A stretch of 64,000 nt of DNA from Chamaea fasciata (lineage: Eukaryota > Chordata > Aves > Passeriformes > Sylviidae): contig JARCOQ010000012.1 in assembly GCA_029207755.1 (NCBI GenBank), positions 17,489,679 to 17,553,678 of the forward strand. Direction: 5' to 3'. The position numbers and the translations under genes were made by a program. The stretch's first letter is position 1. Each line of letters begins with the position of its first letter. The notes below the pieces were generated by a model. It was not told the DNA's origin, made no database searches, and saw only the letters and a list, made by a program, of their open reading frames with translations. Shown piece after piece: positions 1 to 12,240 of the stretch.

Positions 1-2317
1 ATTGAAGCTCTGCATAATTACATCAGTTTTAATATGAAACAGCACTTCAAAGGGTATGGACTGATAGAAAAGGTAAAAACTTGGTAAATTATAAACTAGA
101 AGATAACTTGACCTTTGTATGAAACTTGGATTTCTCTTTAGCCTAATTACATTGCAAATCATCTTCTCTCTATTCGGGGTAATTTACTTTAAAAACATGA
201 AAATAGGGTGTTTCATCTGAGTGCATGTTGAAACTGTATAAACAAAATCTACATGGAGAGCTTTGTAAAAGGGCCCCAGATGAGGGTATTTAGCTCTTCT
301 ATATTCATGATGCTGTGAGCTGACTCATAAACTTATCGTGCAGCATTTAAACTAACCTGGACAACCTTGCATGAGGCCACCTGTTATCTGCCTGATCATC
401 ACTTCATTCTCAGTCTCTTGGTGTACCTAAGTCATTTTGAAACTTCTGCTGTTATTAATCCTATACAGAAAAATGAGTTCTAGCAATTTCCTGCATTTCC
501 TCTCACCTGCTAAATCAGGTGTTGAAAGGTTTCATATTAAATGAAATTCTTTGAAAGGTTCAGACTTTAGAGCAGATTTGAGCAGATGTTAATAAGTTCT
601 CATCAGCTTCTTCAGCTTGATTTCTGCAGCATGCTTAACTTCAGCATCAGGTAATTCTGCTCCTTTTCCTTTGATTCTTTGTTGAAAAGTTACAACTGTT
701 TGATTGTCTCTTTTGGAAGAATGCTACACAATTTACTGCAGCTAAACCCAATGGAATTCGAAATAGCTTTTATTATAGCAAGTGATATCTTACTGAAAAA
801 AGTTTTAGAAACACTAAACTGAAAAGACATCTAGATTTCACTTTGAATTGCTGGTATACAAACCAAACCAAGTAATAAAATAAAGCCAACCCTCTAAGAT
901 ACATAAATTCTACACTGAACTCTACATGTGGGCAATTCTCTGCAGAGGAAAGAAATGCTCACCAACCCTGCTGCCAAAACTATTTGGGTGTGAAGACAAG
1001 AATAACTGCATTAGGATCCTGAAGATCTTTCATTCTAATATCAGCCAAACCAAATAATGCCCAGGTCTGAACTCTGTGGTTTCAGGTTTGGAGTTAAGGT
1101 AAAACAATATGCCATCTTTCAACTCCCGAGTGTATGTGTAACAAAATTCTCATTGCCCTCAGCTGCCTTTTATGTTACAGCTATTGCTCTGCAGAGGTAG
1201 ACAATTTTGACAGAATTCCTTTGAATCTAATCACTTGAATTTGAATTTAAACTTTGATCACTTTTAAAGGGATAAAATTCCTACTGAACTGTTGTCATGA
1301 TGCCTATAGCACATAACTGCCAAAATTACAATTCACTATTAGAATTTATTGTGTAAGTATATTACTGATCACCCACATTAGGAAGCTGTTTAAAAAGTAG
1401 TTATCCTGCACTCCCTTCTATTTGTTGCTGAAAAAGAAATTGCTGTTAAACAGATGTAAAATTCTCCCATGTTTATTCTTGTATCATTCCTGAGCATCGT
1501 CTAAGTCCTTCCAGAACGATGACTTGTCACTTAAAGACTGGATGCAATTGACTGTGATAGGATTTGGCTTGGGGTATCCATCATCAATGAGCCAGAAAAA
1601 CATTGCCATTCTCAGAATAATTATATGCAAGTAGCCATCAAATCAGTGGGCCAGATGCAAAGCCAGTTTCACAGAGGAGTGTGTTTAACCTGACAATAAT
1701 AATTTCTTTTTCATGTCTTAATATACAGAGTAATTTCTTGGTGCTTTACTCATCTGTTTGGCCTAAACCCAAAATTCCAGTTGAACTGCAACGACGTGTT
1801 ATGAATGATTATAGGAGCATGAGTCAGAATTAGTGCAAAGTGCAGATTACAGCATAAAAATTCTTAAATTAATTAGATGGACATTCAGTAGAACAGCATA
1901 TTCTATTACTGTTTCTTTATAATATTGTCGATCTCAAGTTCAGGAACTGAACCGGGCTCAGTAAGAACTGTTATTAATCTCCATATCATGACTTTGTTGA
2001 TGGTAAGACTGATTTTATAGACTATATTAAATAGGCTATTAAGGAAGTAATTAAGAGAAAATTATATAGGACTTCCATGTCTCAGTCCATTGCAAATGTC
2101 AGAATTTTTATATATATAAAACTTCTTTAAGTTCAAGTAAAATGGGAAAAGATGCACCAAAAGCAACAAAATGCAGTATTTTATCTAAGCTAAAGAAAAC
2201 AAATGCCAGGTATCTTCTGGACCTAAAATCCTTCAGAAGATTTTCAAAATATAGTATTTAGATTTTAATCTTCAGTAATACTGGTTATGAATAAAACATT
2301 TCCTGAGATATGGTATA
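1..2317. other. AT-rich non-repetitive DNA, no gene seen
   Basis: No open frame with protein-like composition, no recognisable repeat family and no RNA gene is visible. The sequence is AT-rich with short A and T runs, as in an avian intron or intergenic desert. Conserved non-coding elements cannot be judged without an alignment. Confidence 0.6.
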
Positions 2318-2690
2318 GCTTGGGGGATTTTTGTTTTGTTTTGAAGGTTTTTTGTGTTTGTTTGGGTTTTTGGTTTGTTTTGTTTTGTTTTTTGTTGGGG
2401 TGGCTTTTTGTTGCTATGGCTGGTTTTTTAGTATTGGGTTTTGGGCTTTTTTGTGTTGGGGTTTTTTTGTTGGTTTTGTTTGTTTGTTGGGGAGTTTGTT
2501 GTTTGTTTGGGGGTGGGGGGCTTTTGTGTTTTTGTTGTTTTGGGTTGTTTTTTTTTGTGGGGGTTTTTTGTTTGTTTGTTCCAGTTTGGTTGTTTTGGGT
2601 TTTGTTGTTCTTGGTTTGTTTGGGTTTTTTGGTTTGGTTTTTTTTGGTTTGGGGGGAGGGGGTGGGATGTTGTGTTTGTTTTTCTATTTA
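2318..2690. repeat. T/G-only low-complexity tract
   Basis: About 370 bases of the plus strand are almost entirely T and G, with only scattered A and C. Short T-runs are separated by G or GG, and G-runs of 4-6 cluster near 2509-2521 and 2651-2668. The lack of A removes stop codons, so overlapping open frames of 120-156 codons appear on the plus strand and an Asn/Lys/Pro/Gln-rich frame on the minus strand; these are composition artefacts. The tract may have arisen from a T-rich (minus-strand A-rich) tail that expanded and decayed. Confidence 0.85.
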
Positions 2691-4084
2691 TGAAATCATT
2701 ATTCTGTGTGAAACCCCTTCCTTTCCCCAGCCCAGCCATTTCCAAGCTGCCAAATGACGCTCAGTCTCTGGGGCTGCTTTGTCACTGAAGCACCAAAGGT
2801 AAGCTCAAACCAAGGGAAAAAAACCCACGAGTTTGAGGCAGAGGCCACTTCAGCCATGCAGCAAAACCAGCAAAGTGTCCCCAAAGTGTGGCCAGGCTTC
2901 TTTTTCCTCAGCAGCCTCTGCCACCATCCTCCCACCCTGCCACAGCCCCTCCTGTGAGCTGCCAAAGGAGCACGCACAGGGAGAGGCAATGCCAGGAGAT
3001 TTCCAAATGAATGTGACTTCTAGGAGAATCTGTAGGTCAAGGACCCCAAGCAGGCATCAATTCCTCTCTCTCTGCCAAAGAGCTGTCACTTCCTTGGAAA
3101 GTTAAATTTGTCACAAGGAAAGAAAATTTCACCATAGTCCGCTTAAATAATTTAGGGAGTAGAATCTTTTCCCAGGTGCTTTTTCCACACAAAGCAAATG
3201 TATCAATCATTTTATTCTCTGAAACAACAATTTATTATCCATGCAGGAGGCCTTAGATTCAATCTGCACAGTGTTCTGAGTGTCGTGTCAGATACTGGAA
3301 TCTGTCATCAGTCTTTATCAAGGAAATCATTCTGTTCTTGTCATCCATTTTTATAAATAAGACTATTTATTACTTCAATAATTAATTATGACAAGTAGTC
3401 TGCCAATTGGATAATGAATAAATATTGATAAATTGCATGGCTAATACACTGTTGCTATATAACTAGCTTGGAAAACGTGAAGACCTGAATAGTATTAAAC
3501 CAAATAATTCTAAATTAGATATCACACAGTTAGAACTGAATATATATTCAGCTAAAACATTAATTTTCAGACTACACAACTTGCAGAGTGGTGGGATTGT
3601 TCAGATCTGGACACCTTTAAAATGGCCCAATTTCTGAAGCTAAAACAAAATTTGAATCCTACATTAAAGACATAACTCAAAAATTATAATTCATTAAAAA
3701 ATGTTTCATGGTAACAGATGACTGAATGAATTGAACAGAAAGATGTTCCATCCTCTCCTGTTTAAAACTATCTCTTTTGTGTTGACTGGAAACATGAGGG
3801 AATGAACCAAAACTAATTATGACCTCAAGCCTGCAATGCAGTCTATGCTACATCATTCCCTTTCCAGAGCGCAAATCTCCATCATTAATGGGTTCTTCTA
3901 CTTTTCATTACTCTAAACCTCAACTTTACACCATTTCAACTCCTCATAGAAGGTGAGGATTTTGCGTATTTGAAAGAACCATAATATACCCTAAGGAAGT
4001 TTGTAAAGAGTGATAAAGAGCGATAACTGCTCTTATTTCCTAAAATCCTTACCTACTTGCAACAAATCAGACTGAAAGCATAGA
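2691..4084. other. Unique DNA; moderately GC-rich 2710-3110, then AT-rich
   Basis: The first 400 bases are richer in G+C and contain short open frames on both strands, but I see no domain, splice-site series or repeat family there. From about 3110 the sequence is AT-rich and featureless. A decayed repeat is the most likely source of the GC-rich patch. Confidence 0.45.
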
Positions 4085-4582
4085 ATGAATCACAGAATGG
4101 TTTGTGTTGGAAGAGACATTGAAGTGCCAGCTCTGCCATGGGCAGGGACACCTCCCACTGTCCCAGGCTGCTCCAAGCCCCAATGTCCAACCTGGCCTTG
4201 GACACTGCCAGGGATCCAGGGGCAGCCACAGCTGCTCTGGGCACCCTGTGCCAGGGCCTGCCCACCCTGCCAGGGAACAATTCCTGCCCAAGATCCCATC
4301 CAGCCCTGCCCTCTGGCACTGGCAGCCATGCCCTGGGTCCTGGCCCTCCAGCCCTTGGCAATTGTCTCTCTCCATCTTTCCTGCGGCTCCTTCAGGCCCT
4401 GCAAGGCCACCCTGAGCTCAGCCCAAAGCTTCTCCTTCCTGTCCAGGTGAACAATCCCAGCCGTGCCAGCCTTTCCTCCCAGCAGAGCTGCTCCATCCCT
4501 GTGCTCATGCTGGAGCCTCCTCTGGGCTCTCTCCAGCAGCTCCAGCTCCTTGCTGTGCTGGCCCAGGGCTGGAGGCAGTTTG
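4085..4582 (-). mobile_element. CR1 LINE 3' portion
   Basis: The plus strand starts with the reverse complement of the avian CR1 3' end (atcacagaatggtttg at about 4089) and continues through the complement of the 3' UTR and the ORF2 C-terminal region, so the element lies on the minus strand and is 5'-truncated near 4582. The minus-strand translation includes an ELLERAQRRL-like segment typical of the CR1 ORF2 C-terminus. It is very similar by eye to the copies at 28800, 39610, 45336 and 63342, pointing to one recently active subfamily. Open frames here are CR1 remnants or shadows. Confidence 0.85.
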
Positions 4583-6189
4583 AACAAGTTGGGTTTATTC
4601 CAAGGAAATGTATTACTGGTCTTTAAATGCAAAAAAATTCTGCCACGAGGAAGTGAAATAGGGGATTTTGCTTCAAAAAATGTTCTTATTTTTTTAACAA
4701 TAAGATAGAAAACATTGAAATTGATGATATGCACTCCTCAGGAGGTTGTTCTAGTCCCTATAAAGTGAGATCTTTTAATAGAGTAATGTTTAAACTTCTG
4801 TTCAGGAATGACAGTGAGTACAGCTGAGCTTTGCCATTGGGCAAAAGAGATATCAAAGTAACTTTTAAGGTTTTTATCAGCAGTGTGGCTGTTAAGAGAG
4901 AAGAATGAGTGTGAGATAATTCACAGTGTATTGGCTAAAAAGCAATGCTATAAAGACAGAACTATAATACAGTCAAAATCAGATAACTTTATAATAGAAT
5001 ATAAATCTATTTCTCCAAGGAATGAAATATCCTAATGTGTCTCTCTCACACAGTGCTGTAAGTAGAGTCTTTTTACAAGTAGAGCTTGTAGTCAAATATA
5101 AAGTAAAAATGTATTTAATAAAAGATTAATATTTATCAGCAGAAGGCATTTAAAATTTAACTTTTTTTTAAATATCTGAAATCATATGTAAGGCAATGGC
5201 ACTGCATTTAATTCCAGCTCTGCAGCCTCAGACTTCTAAACAGATGTGATGTGCAAAGGGTTTGGAGCTAACCTTAGCTCAGCTGGGCAAGAGGTATGAG
5301 CTGATTGGCACTTTGAAGACAGACTAAGTTTGAAAAAAAAATACTTCATGAGATTTAAAACTACAAATACTGATTAAGCTGACCTTTTCTTGACTGGGCT
5401 GATATGCACTGACTTAAGATTATGTCACTCAGAAATTCTGCCACATACATTGAATAATTTCAAGCTCAGATTCACCTCAAAGTCAGAATACTTTCATTGC
5501 CTAAATTTCAAATTGAAGAACCTGAAGGATAGGGAACTATAAGATACTTATAATTTTGAAATATTTGCAGACATGACCACATCACTTTAAGTTATTAATT
5601 CAAATAACATTATCATGGAAATTAAGTCATACATGTTTTTTAAGACAGCTTTCCCGGACCATAGATGATTTTTTTCCATATCAAGATTAGCTACATTAGC
5701 TCTGTAGAAAAAAACAGTAAGTACATATTTGCAAACTGGTGGGGGTGACACCTGAAAAAATGCATGGGCAGTCCACAAAAAACTTCTAACTATATTCCAA
5801 AATGTCGCTATTTTGAATTAGGTTAGAGGTGAATTATATTCTAATATTTTCTTTTCATTTTTTTATTTAAAAAAAACCCAACAAAATAGTTTCTGGAAAT
5901 ACAGCCCCTTCCTATCCTTAAAAACCCTTGGTAGCAACCCAAGAATTAACTGCTTGAGAGTTAGACAAATACATCTGCTGAAATGTAACATAGATAATGT
6001 TTTGCAGTAGGACAAAAAATCTACTTTGAATACAAATAGTTATTTTCTGAGGTACTGCTTGTAGTATATGCAGAATGGGAGAGTGGAATAAATGCCTAAT
6101 TGGCACATGTTGGTACATTTCACTGAGGTGTATTCTTTATACCATGCAATGGACACTTGGTACTACTGCAAATATAGATTTCCCCACAA
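4583..6189. other. AT-rich unique DNA, no gene seen
   Basis: No repeat family or coding signal is recognised. A short A-rich stretch lies near 5868-5886. Confidence 0.55.
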
Positions 6190-7345
6190 AGTCTGGGGAT
6201 GGGTGAGGCTGGAGGGACCCCAGGGGCTGCTCTGGTGCCACCTCCCTGCTCCAGCAGGGCCATCCCAGAGCACAGGGCACAGCAGTGTGTGCACAGGGCT
6301 CTGCAATGTCCCCAGGGAGGAGCCTGCACAGCCTCTGGGCACAACCTGCTCAGGGCTGGGCACTGCCCAGGGCACGAGCTGTGCCTCCTGTGCAGGGGCA
6401 GCTCCGGGGCTCAGCCCTGCCCGTGGCTCTGGGGCCATTGCTGGGCCTGGAGCAGAGCCTGGGGCTGCTCTCCCCTCCCTGCACACAGGGACAGACATGG
6501 GGACACACAGGGACACCCAGGGCCCCTCTCAGCTGGGGCTCCTCTCCAGGCTGAGCAGCCCCAGCTCCCTCCGCCTCTCCTGGGCACGGGGATGCTCCAG
6601 ACCCTTCCTCAGCTCCAGGAGCTCCTGTCCCTGCTGTGCTGAGGATCCAGAGCTGGACAAACACTCCAGAGGTGCCTCCAGAGCTGGGCACAGGGGCAGG
6701 ATCCCTTCCTGACCTGCTGCCAAGGCTCTTCCCCATGACCCCAGGGCACCTTTGGCCTCCTTGGTCCCAGGACACTCTGCTGGCTCAGGGACAGCCCCGT
6801 GTCCCCCAGGAACCCCAGGACACTCTGCTGGCTCAGGGACAGCTCCGTGTCCCCAAGAACCCCCAGGGCACTCTGCTGGCTCAGGGACAGCTCCGTGTCC
6901 CCAAGAACCCCCAGGACACTCTGCTGGCTCAGGGACAGCTCTGTGTCCCCCAGGAACCCCAGGACACTCTGCTGGCTCGGGGACAGCTCTGTGTCCCCCA
7001 GGAGCCCCAGGACACTCTGCTGGCTCAGGGACAGCTCCGTGTCCCCAAGAACCCCAGGACACTCTGCTGGCTCAGGGACAGCTCTGTGTCCCCAGGAACC
7101 CCAGGACACTCTGCTGGCTCAGGGACAGCTCCGTGTCCCCAAGAACTCCCAAGTCCTTCCCCACAGAGCTGCTCCAGCAGGTCCCCCCAGCCTGTGCTGT
7201 TGCTGGGCTTGTTCCTGCCCAGGAGCAGGACCTGCATTTGCCTTGGTTGAACTTCAGATGTATTTTCCCTGCCCGTCTCCCCAAACTGCCAAGGCCCCTC
7301 CAAAGACGTGCACAGCCCTTGGGGATTGGCCATTCCTCCCAGTTA
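6190..7345 (-). mobile_element. CR1 LINE fragment containing a minisatellite
   Basis: The minus strand reads as CR1 ORF2 C-terminal sequence and 3' flank. Segments resembling the CR1 'KDLGVL...LSQQ' region and the leucine-rich C-terminal end (RELGLLSLE on the minus strand near 6535) can be read. The 47-48-bp stretch covering the KDLGVL-LSQQ codons has been amplified into eight tandem units (6769-7150). The 5' side is truncated near 7345 and the 3' side fades near 6190. It shares the amplified structure with the inverted copy at 22890-23730. Boundaries are good to about 20 bases. Confidence 0.8.
6769..7150 (-). repeat. 8 x 47-48 bp minisatellite inside CR1
   Basis: On the plus strand each unit begins with ggacactctgctggctcagg, followed by a variable GTGTCC/CC-AAGAACCCC part. 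I count eight units, differing by single bases and by presence or absence of one C or G, so lengths alternate between 47 and 48. Because some units are 47 bp the array does not keep one reading frame. The unit corresponds to part of the CR1 ORF2 coding region, so the array arose by amplification of LINE sequence. Confidence 0.9.
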
Positions 7346-10300
7346 AACTTCTGCCCCTCTAACTGATTTGGTTTGGGTTTTTTTCCAGCTTTCTGTACTG
7401 TGTTCTCAAGGTGTGACATGACTTGTTTTAGAACTCACAAGTATATTCACGCTTTAAGTCTAAAAATGAGGTTTGCAATAGAATGTCTGTCAATCTTAAC
7501 AGCTGAGTTCTGTATGTGGCTTTATAATGGGGGCAAATAAGCACCACATCAGAAATATGACAATAATTATAACAACTTTCACTTCTTCTAAAGACTTATC
7601 TACTAAGGCATCCCAGAGCACTTAACAAGTATTATCCTCAGGATAGTTGAGAGCTAAAAGGTTTACAGCATCAGGATTAAAAAGAAAAAAAAAAAACAAA
7701 TTGAAAGAGAACGTCAAGAAACAAAGATGTAAATACAGTAAGAGGTTAATCTCACTGTTCTTATGAGAACCAAATATTTTTATGTGGAAATCATTGTATA
7801 ACACTGTATCATGTGTGGGGGTGCCTCAAATGCTTTTTAGCAGTTCCCTTGTGAAGTCTCCTGAGCACAAGCAGGAGTGTGCACACACTGAGATCTGCTT
7901 CTGAATTGGCAAGTTATATATTTATTTATCTATAGAAGCTTGCTCCATGTGATTATCTTGACTGTTTTTAGCTCTCCTGTGCACCTGGAAAGTTTGCTAA
8001 GGTTTCCATCCTTGAAGACACCATTAATAAGACTGAATGATGCAAGACTGTGGTGAGGCTTATAAAATTTTGATCAAGAGCCCCACTATTGCCAAGGGGA
8101 AAGTCATCCAAACTGTACATTTAAAAAGCAATTCCAGATCTGTGTAGGAAAATGCTACCCAGAGTATGACAAGTTTTAGTGGAAGCAAAATAGATAAGTA
8201 AAGAATAACTTAAGAAAAGAAAAATAATTTTAAAAAAAGTTCATTCATAGCAGCTTAGAAAACACCACCAAAGTAAAAAGAAGAGAAAAGGATTCCAGGG
8301 CACCATGTGATACACAGAACATAAATTTAGAAAATATATTTAATAATATTGCATCATTTTTTACTTTTGTTTCTCAATATTTATACTGAATTAAATTTAT
8401 TCCTGTCAAAAACATCAGGTTTCTAGTTTTATGTAAAAAATTTCAAATAGGACTTCCCTCAGCATTAAGTTGTAAAAATCTTGGGCAGCAAAATAAAATT
8501 ATTGTTCTTTTAACTCTGACATTTTGGAAATAATGGTTAGGATTTGATACCAGAAATAGAGGCAGACTCATTTTCCCCCTCCATCTGTAACTTACTGTGA
8601 AGTATAGATATTATCTGGGGTTTAAATTTTACTATTCCCCTTATATCAACATTTCCACTTCTTTTTTCATTGATAAATGTATCCTGGACACATTTTAGTC
8701 TGATAAAACTTCCAAAGCAATTAAATAGTAATGCAGCCAAAAGTTAATAAACTCACAGATCAAATCCTCTGCTGGACCTAAATTTAATTATATGGTACAT
8801 GTAAGCATTTAATTTTATGAAGATGAAAATGGGATACCTTGCAATAAAAAGAACACTGGCAAAGCACTCAAATGTTCCGATTTAATATGTTTCAAAATGC
8901 ATTCATTTTATCACTGTGAAGGAGAGACTTATGCAGGAATATCTATTAACTCTGATAGGAGAATATTCAAGTACTCAATGGGACAGCCCAGGAGTCCTGC
9001 CAGTATCTCAAGATCTAGAGAACAGTTGTGAAAGCTGAAAACCACGGCAAAATGATACCTAGACCTGAGAAAGGGAAAGACTGGAAGGAATTTCTGTGGC
9101 AGATGGATCTACCATACACATTCAAGAGCATTGCTTGAAATGGCAGCCCTAGGAGCAAAGCAGATACAGAATAATGAACTCAGGATCATTTTCCATAACA
9201 AATGAAAGGACAGGCCCATATGCTATCATATCAACAAACACAACAATGACAAATTACACATACAGCCTTTAACAACTCCACTTCCATCAAAACAAACCTG
9301 CTTCTTACTACTCCGCATTTCTCAATTCGTTCTGTGACAGAAAGCTCTTTCCTTCCAGTAATTTGACTCCTTGCCTGGACCATGGTCCAAGAGCCTTCTG
9401 CAAAGGATGAATTTCAGAATTCAGGTTCCTCGTTATTTTAGAGTGCAGGATGCAGCTTTCCATGTTAGTATTGTTCCCATTGTTCATACACACCAGTCAT
9501 ACGATTGCAAAACAGCATGAACAGCAGGAGAATGGCACTTTTAATTTATTACTCAGTTCTGTATCTGTCTTGCAGAAGAAAAATTCAGTGATAAAAATGA
9601 TTTGGAGAATAGAGGCTAAGTGTATATATAAAGGGATACAGAGAGTCTAGTGATAGACTAGAATCCTGATACATGCTACTCCATGGAGCAGGAACTGAGT
9701 TTTGGATAGCTTTAGACCAAATAAAAAAAAAATTTAAAAAAAAATTAAAAAAACACCAAAACAAGCAAAAAACCACATCCCAATACCAACTTCAGTGTCA
9801 TTTATAGTCCTAATTTTAATCACTTTTAACTCAATTCACAAATAACTCCAATTAAATAATTATCTTTATGTTTTCTTCTTTACATTCAGGTACATTTGAA
9901 GCTATAGTACTTATACAATTCTCTTGTTCCTTTGCCTTTTTACCTTCTCTAAAAATAATTTTGCATTATTCAATTTTTTCTCCTTCTGTTTTCCATTTGC
10001 TCCTGCCATTACATGCCCTTCTGTAGGCTTCTAGCTATCCCTCTCTTCATTCCTTCTTGTGAAAAAGCTTTGCCCAACATCCTTCATTGTCACCTGCCCC
10101 TTCTTCATTGCTGTCCTTCCCATTCCAGCTGCAGCCCAGCTGGTTCAACTCAATCATATTATCTACAAATAGCTAAGGAAATCCTTTCTGGGTTCCTCTT
10201 GGAATCCTCTCTCTTCCTGTTTCTGGCTGTGTTTGGGTATATTTTCACATGACACCTACAGGGATTTGCATAATCATGGATTTCAGCCACTTCTACGTTT

Positions 10301-10889
10301 AATTGTTGTGGCTTTCTGTTTTTATTTCTAAGGAATGAAAGAAGATTAAAGGTTTATAATCACTCTAATTTCCCATTCTGAGCAGAGGGTAAGAGCTGGT
10401 CCTGCAGAGGTGAGCACTGCTGAAGGCTTTGGTGCACTGACAGCTTTTGGAACTGCCATCCATGTGATGCTGATGTTCAATAGCATTTCATATGTTCATT
10501 TCAATACTGGCTTTAACCACTGCTTAGTAGCATCAAGAGGCATCGTTACCACTCTGGTCTTGACACAGAACTGAGCAAGTCAGTTGGAAAGCTTTTATGT
10601 ATTAAAACTTGTAGGGTTTGGGTAGATGTTTCTATGTCCACTGCAATGTGCAACCGGCAAAGTATTCCCTCCACAGACACACATTAACAAACCAATTTAT
10701 TCTCACTTTCTAATCACCCAGTTTAATTGGTTCATAATAAGGCATCCCGATGCAACTCTGACTTCTTTCTGCAGACTTAAGTCTTTTCACAAAACCAGTA
10801 TAACACAGTAATTATATGGCTCACTCTGCAGTATTATAGTACTATATGAACACATAAAAGCAAAATTCTAATTCTCTAGGAATTTTCCT
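7346..10889. other. AT-rich unique DNA, no gene seen
   Basis: No recognisable gene or repeat family. An A-rich run (7681-7695) and a 55-bp A-rich low-complexity stretch at 9719-9774 are the only structures I can point to. Short open frames here have no protein-like features. Confidence 0.55.
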
Positions 10890-12240
10890 TGTAGTGCGTT
10901 GCCTCTGGCTGAATGCCAGGTGCCCAACCAGGTGTCACTGCCCTCCTCAGCTGGAAGGGGAGAGAAAATATACCTAAAGCCTCATTAATCAAAATAATGG
11001 CAGGGGGAGATCACTCCCCAGTTACTGTCACAAGGAAAATAAACTCAACTTGGTGGAAAGCAATTTATTCAAATCGCAGTGGAATCATAGACTCATAAAA
11101 TCCTTGAGGTTGGAAAAGACCTCCAAGCTCATCAAGGCCAACTGTTGACCAGCAGCACCACCCTGTTCACCACTAAACCAAGCCTTCAAGTGCCACATCC
11201 ACAAGTTTTTTGAACACTTCCAGGTATGGTGACTCCATCACCTCCCTAGGCAGCCTGTTCCAAAGGCTTGACCACCCTTTCCATGGATAAATGTTTCCTA
11301 ATATCCAATTCTAAGCTTCCCCTGGCCCAGCCTGAGGCCGTTCCCTCTGCTCCTGTCCCTGTTCCCTGGGAGCAGAGCCCGACCCCCCCGGCTGTCCCCT
11401 CCTGTCAGGGACTTGTGCAGAGCCACAAGGTCCCCCCTGAGCCTCCTTTTCTCCAGGCTGAGCCCCTTTCCCAGGTCCCTCGGTCCCTCCTGAGGCTCCA
11501 GGCCCTTCACAGCTCCGTTCTCTGCCCTGGACACGGTCAAGCCCCTCCAGGTCTCTCCTGTCATGAAGGAGCCAGAAATGAACCCAGCATCTGAGGTGGG
11601 GCTTGAAGGAAAATGAGAAATAAAACTAGATCTTGAAACACCTTCCACACACACTTCCTTTTTCCTGGGATCAGCTTTGCCCATGACTCCTCTGCCTCCT
11701 CTCCCCCAGAGGCACAGGGGGATGGACAATGGGGACTGTGGTAAACTCTGCCCTTGGTGCCTCTTTTGCTCCTTCCTCCTCATGGGGAGGGCTCCTCACA
11801 CTCTTTCCCTGCTCCGCAGTGGGGTCACTCCCACGGGAGGTGATCCTACATTAAATTCTCCAACTTGAGCCCTTCCCGCAGGGTCACAGCCTCCTTCAGT
11901 CACCCCCTGCTCTGGTGTGGGGCCCTGCAGGGGCTGCAGGGGGATCTCTGATCCACTCTGGACCCCGAGGACTGCAGGGGCACAGCTGCTTCTCCCTGGG
12001 CTGCACCCCGGGCTTGGGGGAACCTCAGCTCCAGGCCCTGGAGCAGCTCCTGCCCCTCCTGCCCTGCGCGTCTGCAGGGCTGCTCTCTCACATGTTCTCA
12101 CTCCTTTCTCCAGCTTCACTTCTGCAGGGTTTTTTCTCCTCATTCTTAAATACTTTACCCCAGAGGCGCTGCTACTGTTACTGATGGGATCACAACAGGC
12201 AATAGACTTGGGAAGCATCTGACGGAATTTTCGACTCCCA
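10890..12240 (-). mobile_element. Old avian LTR, minus strand, interrupted by a CR1
   Basis: Two blocks, 10890-11082 and about 11606-12240, are colinear with one widespread avian LTR read from its 3' to its 5' end. The first block carries the terminal part (ctggctgaatgccaggtg at 10906, then the complement of the polyadenylation-region sequence). The second carries GC-rich imperfect direct repeats and the complement of a TATA-side region (aggcgctgctactgttactg near 12163). It is the same family as the plus-strand copy at 51031-51735. The CR1 at 11083-11605 splits it, so the LTR is the older element. The family name is not asserted and the far boundary near 12240 is approximate. Confidence 0.7.
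11083..11605 (-). mobile_element. CR1 LINE inserted into an LTR
   Basis: It begins on the plus strand with the reverse-complement CR1 3' end (ggaatcatagactcataaaa) and runs through the UTR to a 5' truncation near 11605. The inner 250 bases closely match in reverse the CR1 at about 35220-35460, so both belong to one subfamily. LTR sequence resumes on each side, giving the order of events LTR first, CR1 second. A target duplication could not be fixed by eye. Confidence 0.8.

Noticed and set aside
2287..2757. 156-codon Phe/Val/Gly-rich frame and the minus-strand Asn/Lys/Pro-rich frame
   Set aside because: Stop-free only because the plus strand lacks A in a T/G low-complexity tract.
2710..3110. 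GC-richer patch as a CpG island or promoter
   Set aside because: CpG dinucleotides are few and no exon or TSS-like structure follows.
6769..7150. Regularly spaced repeats considered as a CRISPR array
   Set aside because: Units are contiguous with no unique spacers, lie in a LINE, and the genome is eukaryotic.
6636..7250. Open frames of about 150-204 codons with Pro/Ser/Gln-rich tandem repeats, also at 22978-23725
   Set aside because: They are the translated CR1-derived minisatellite on the strand opposite to or in shifted frames of ORF2; the 47-bp units break any single frame.
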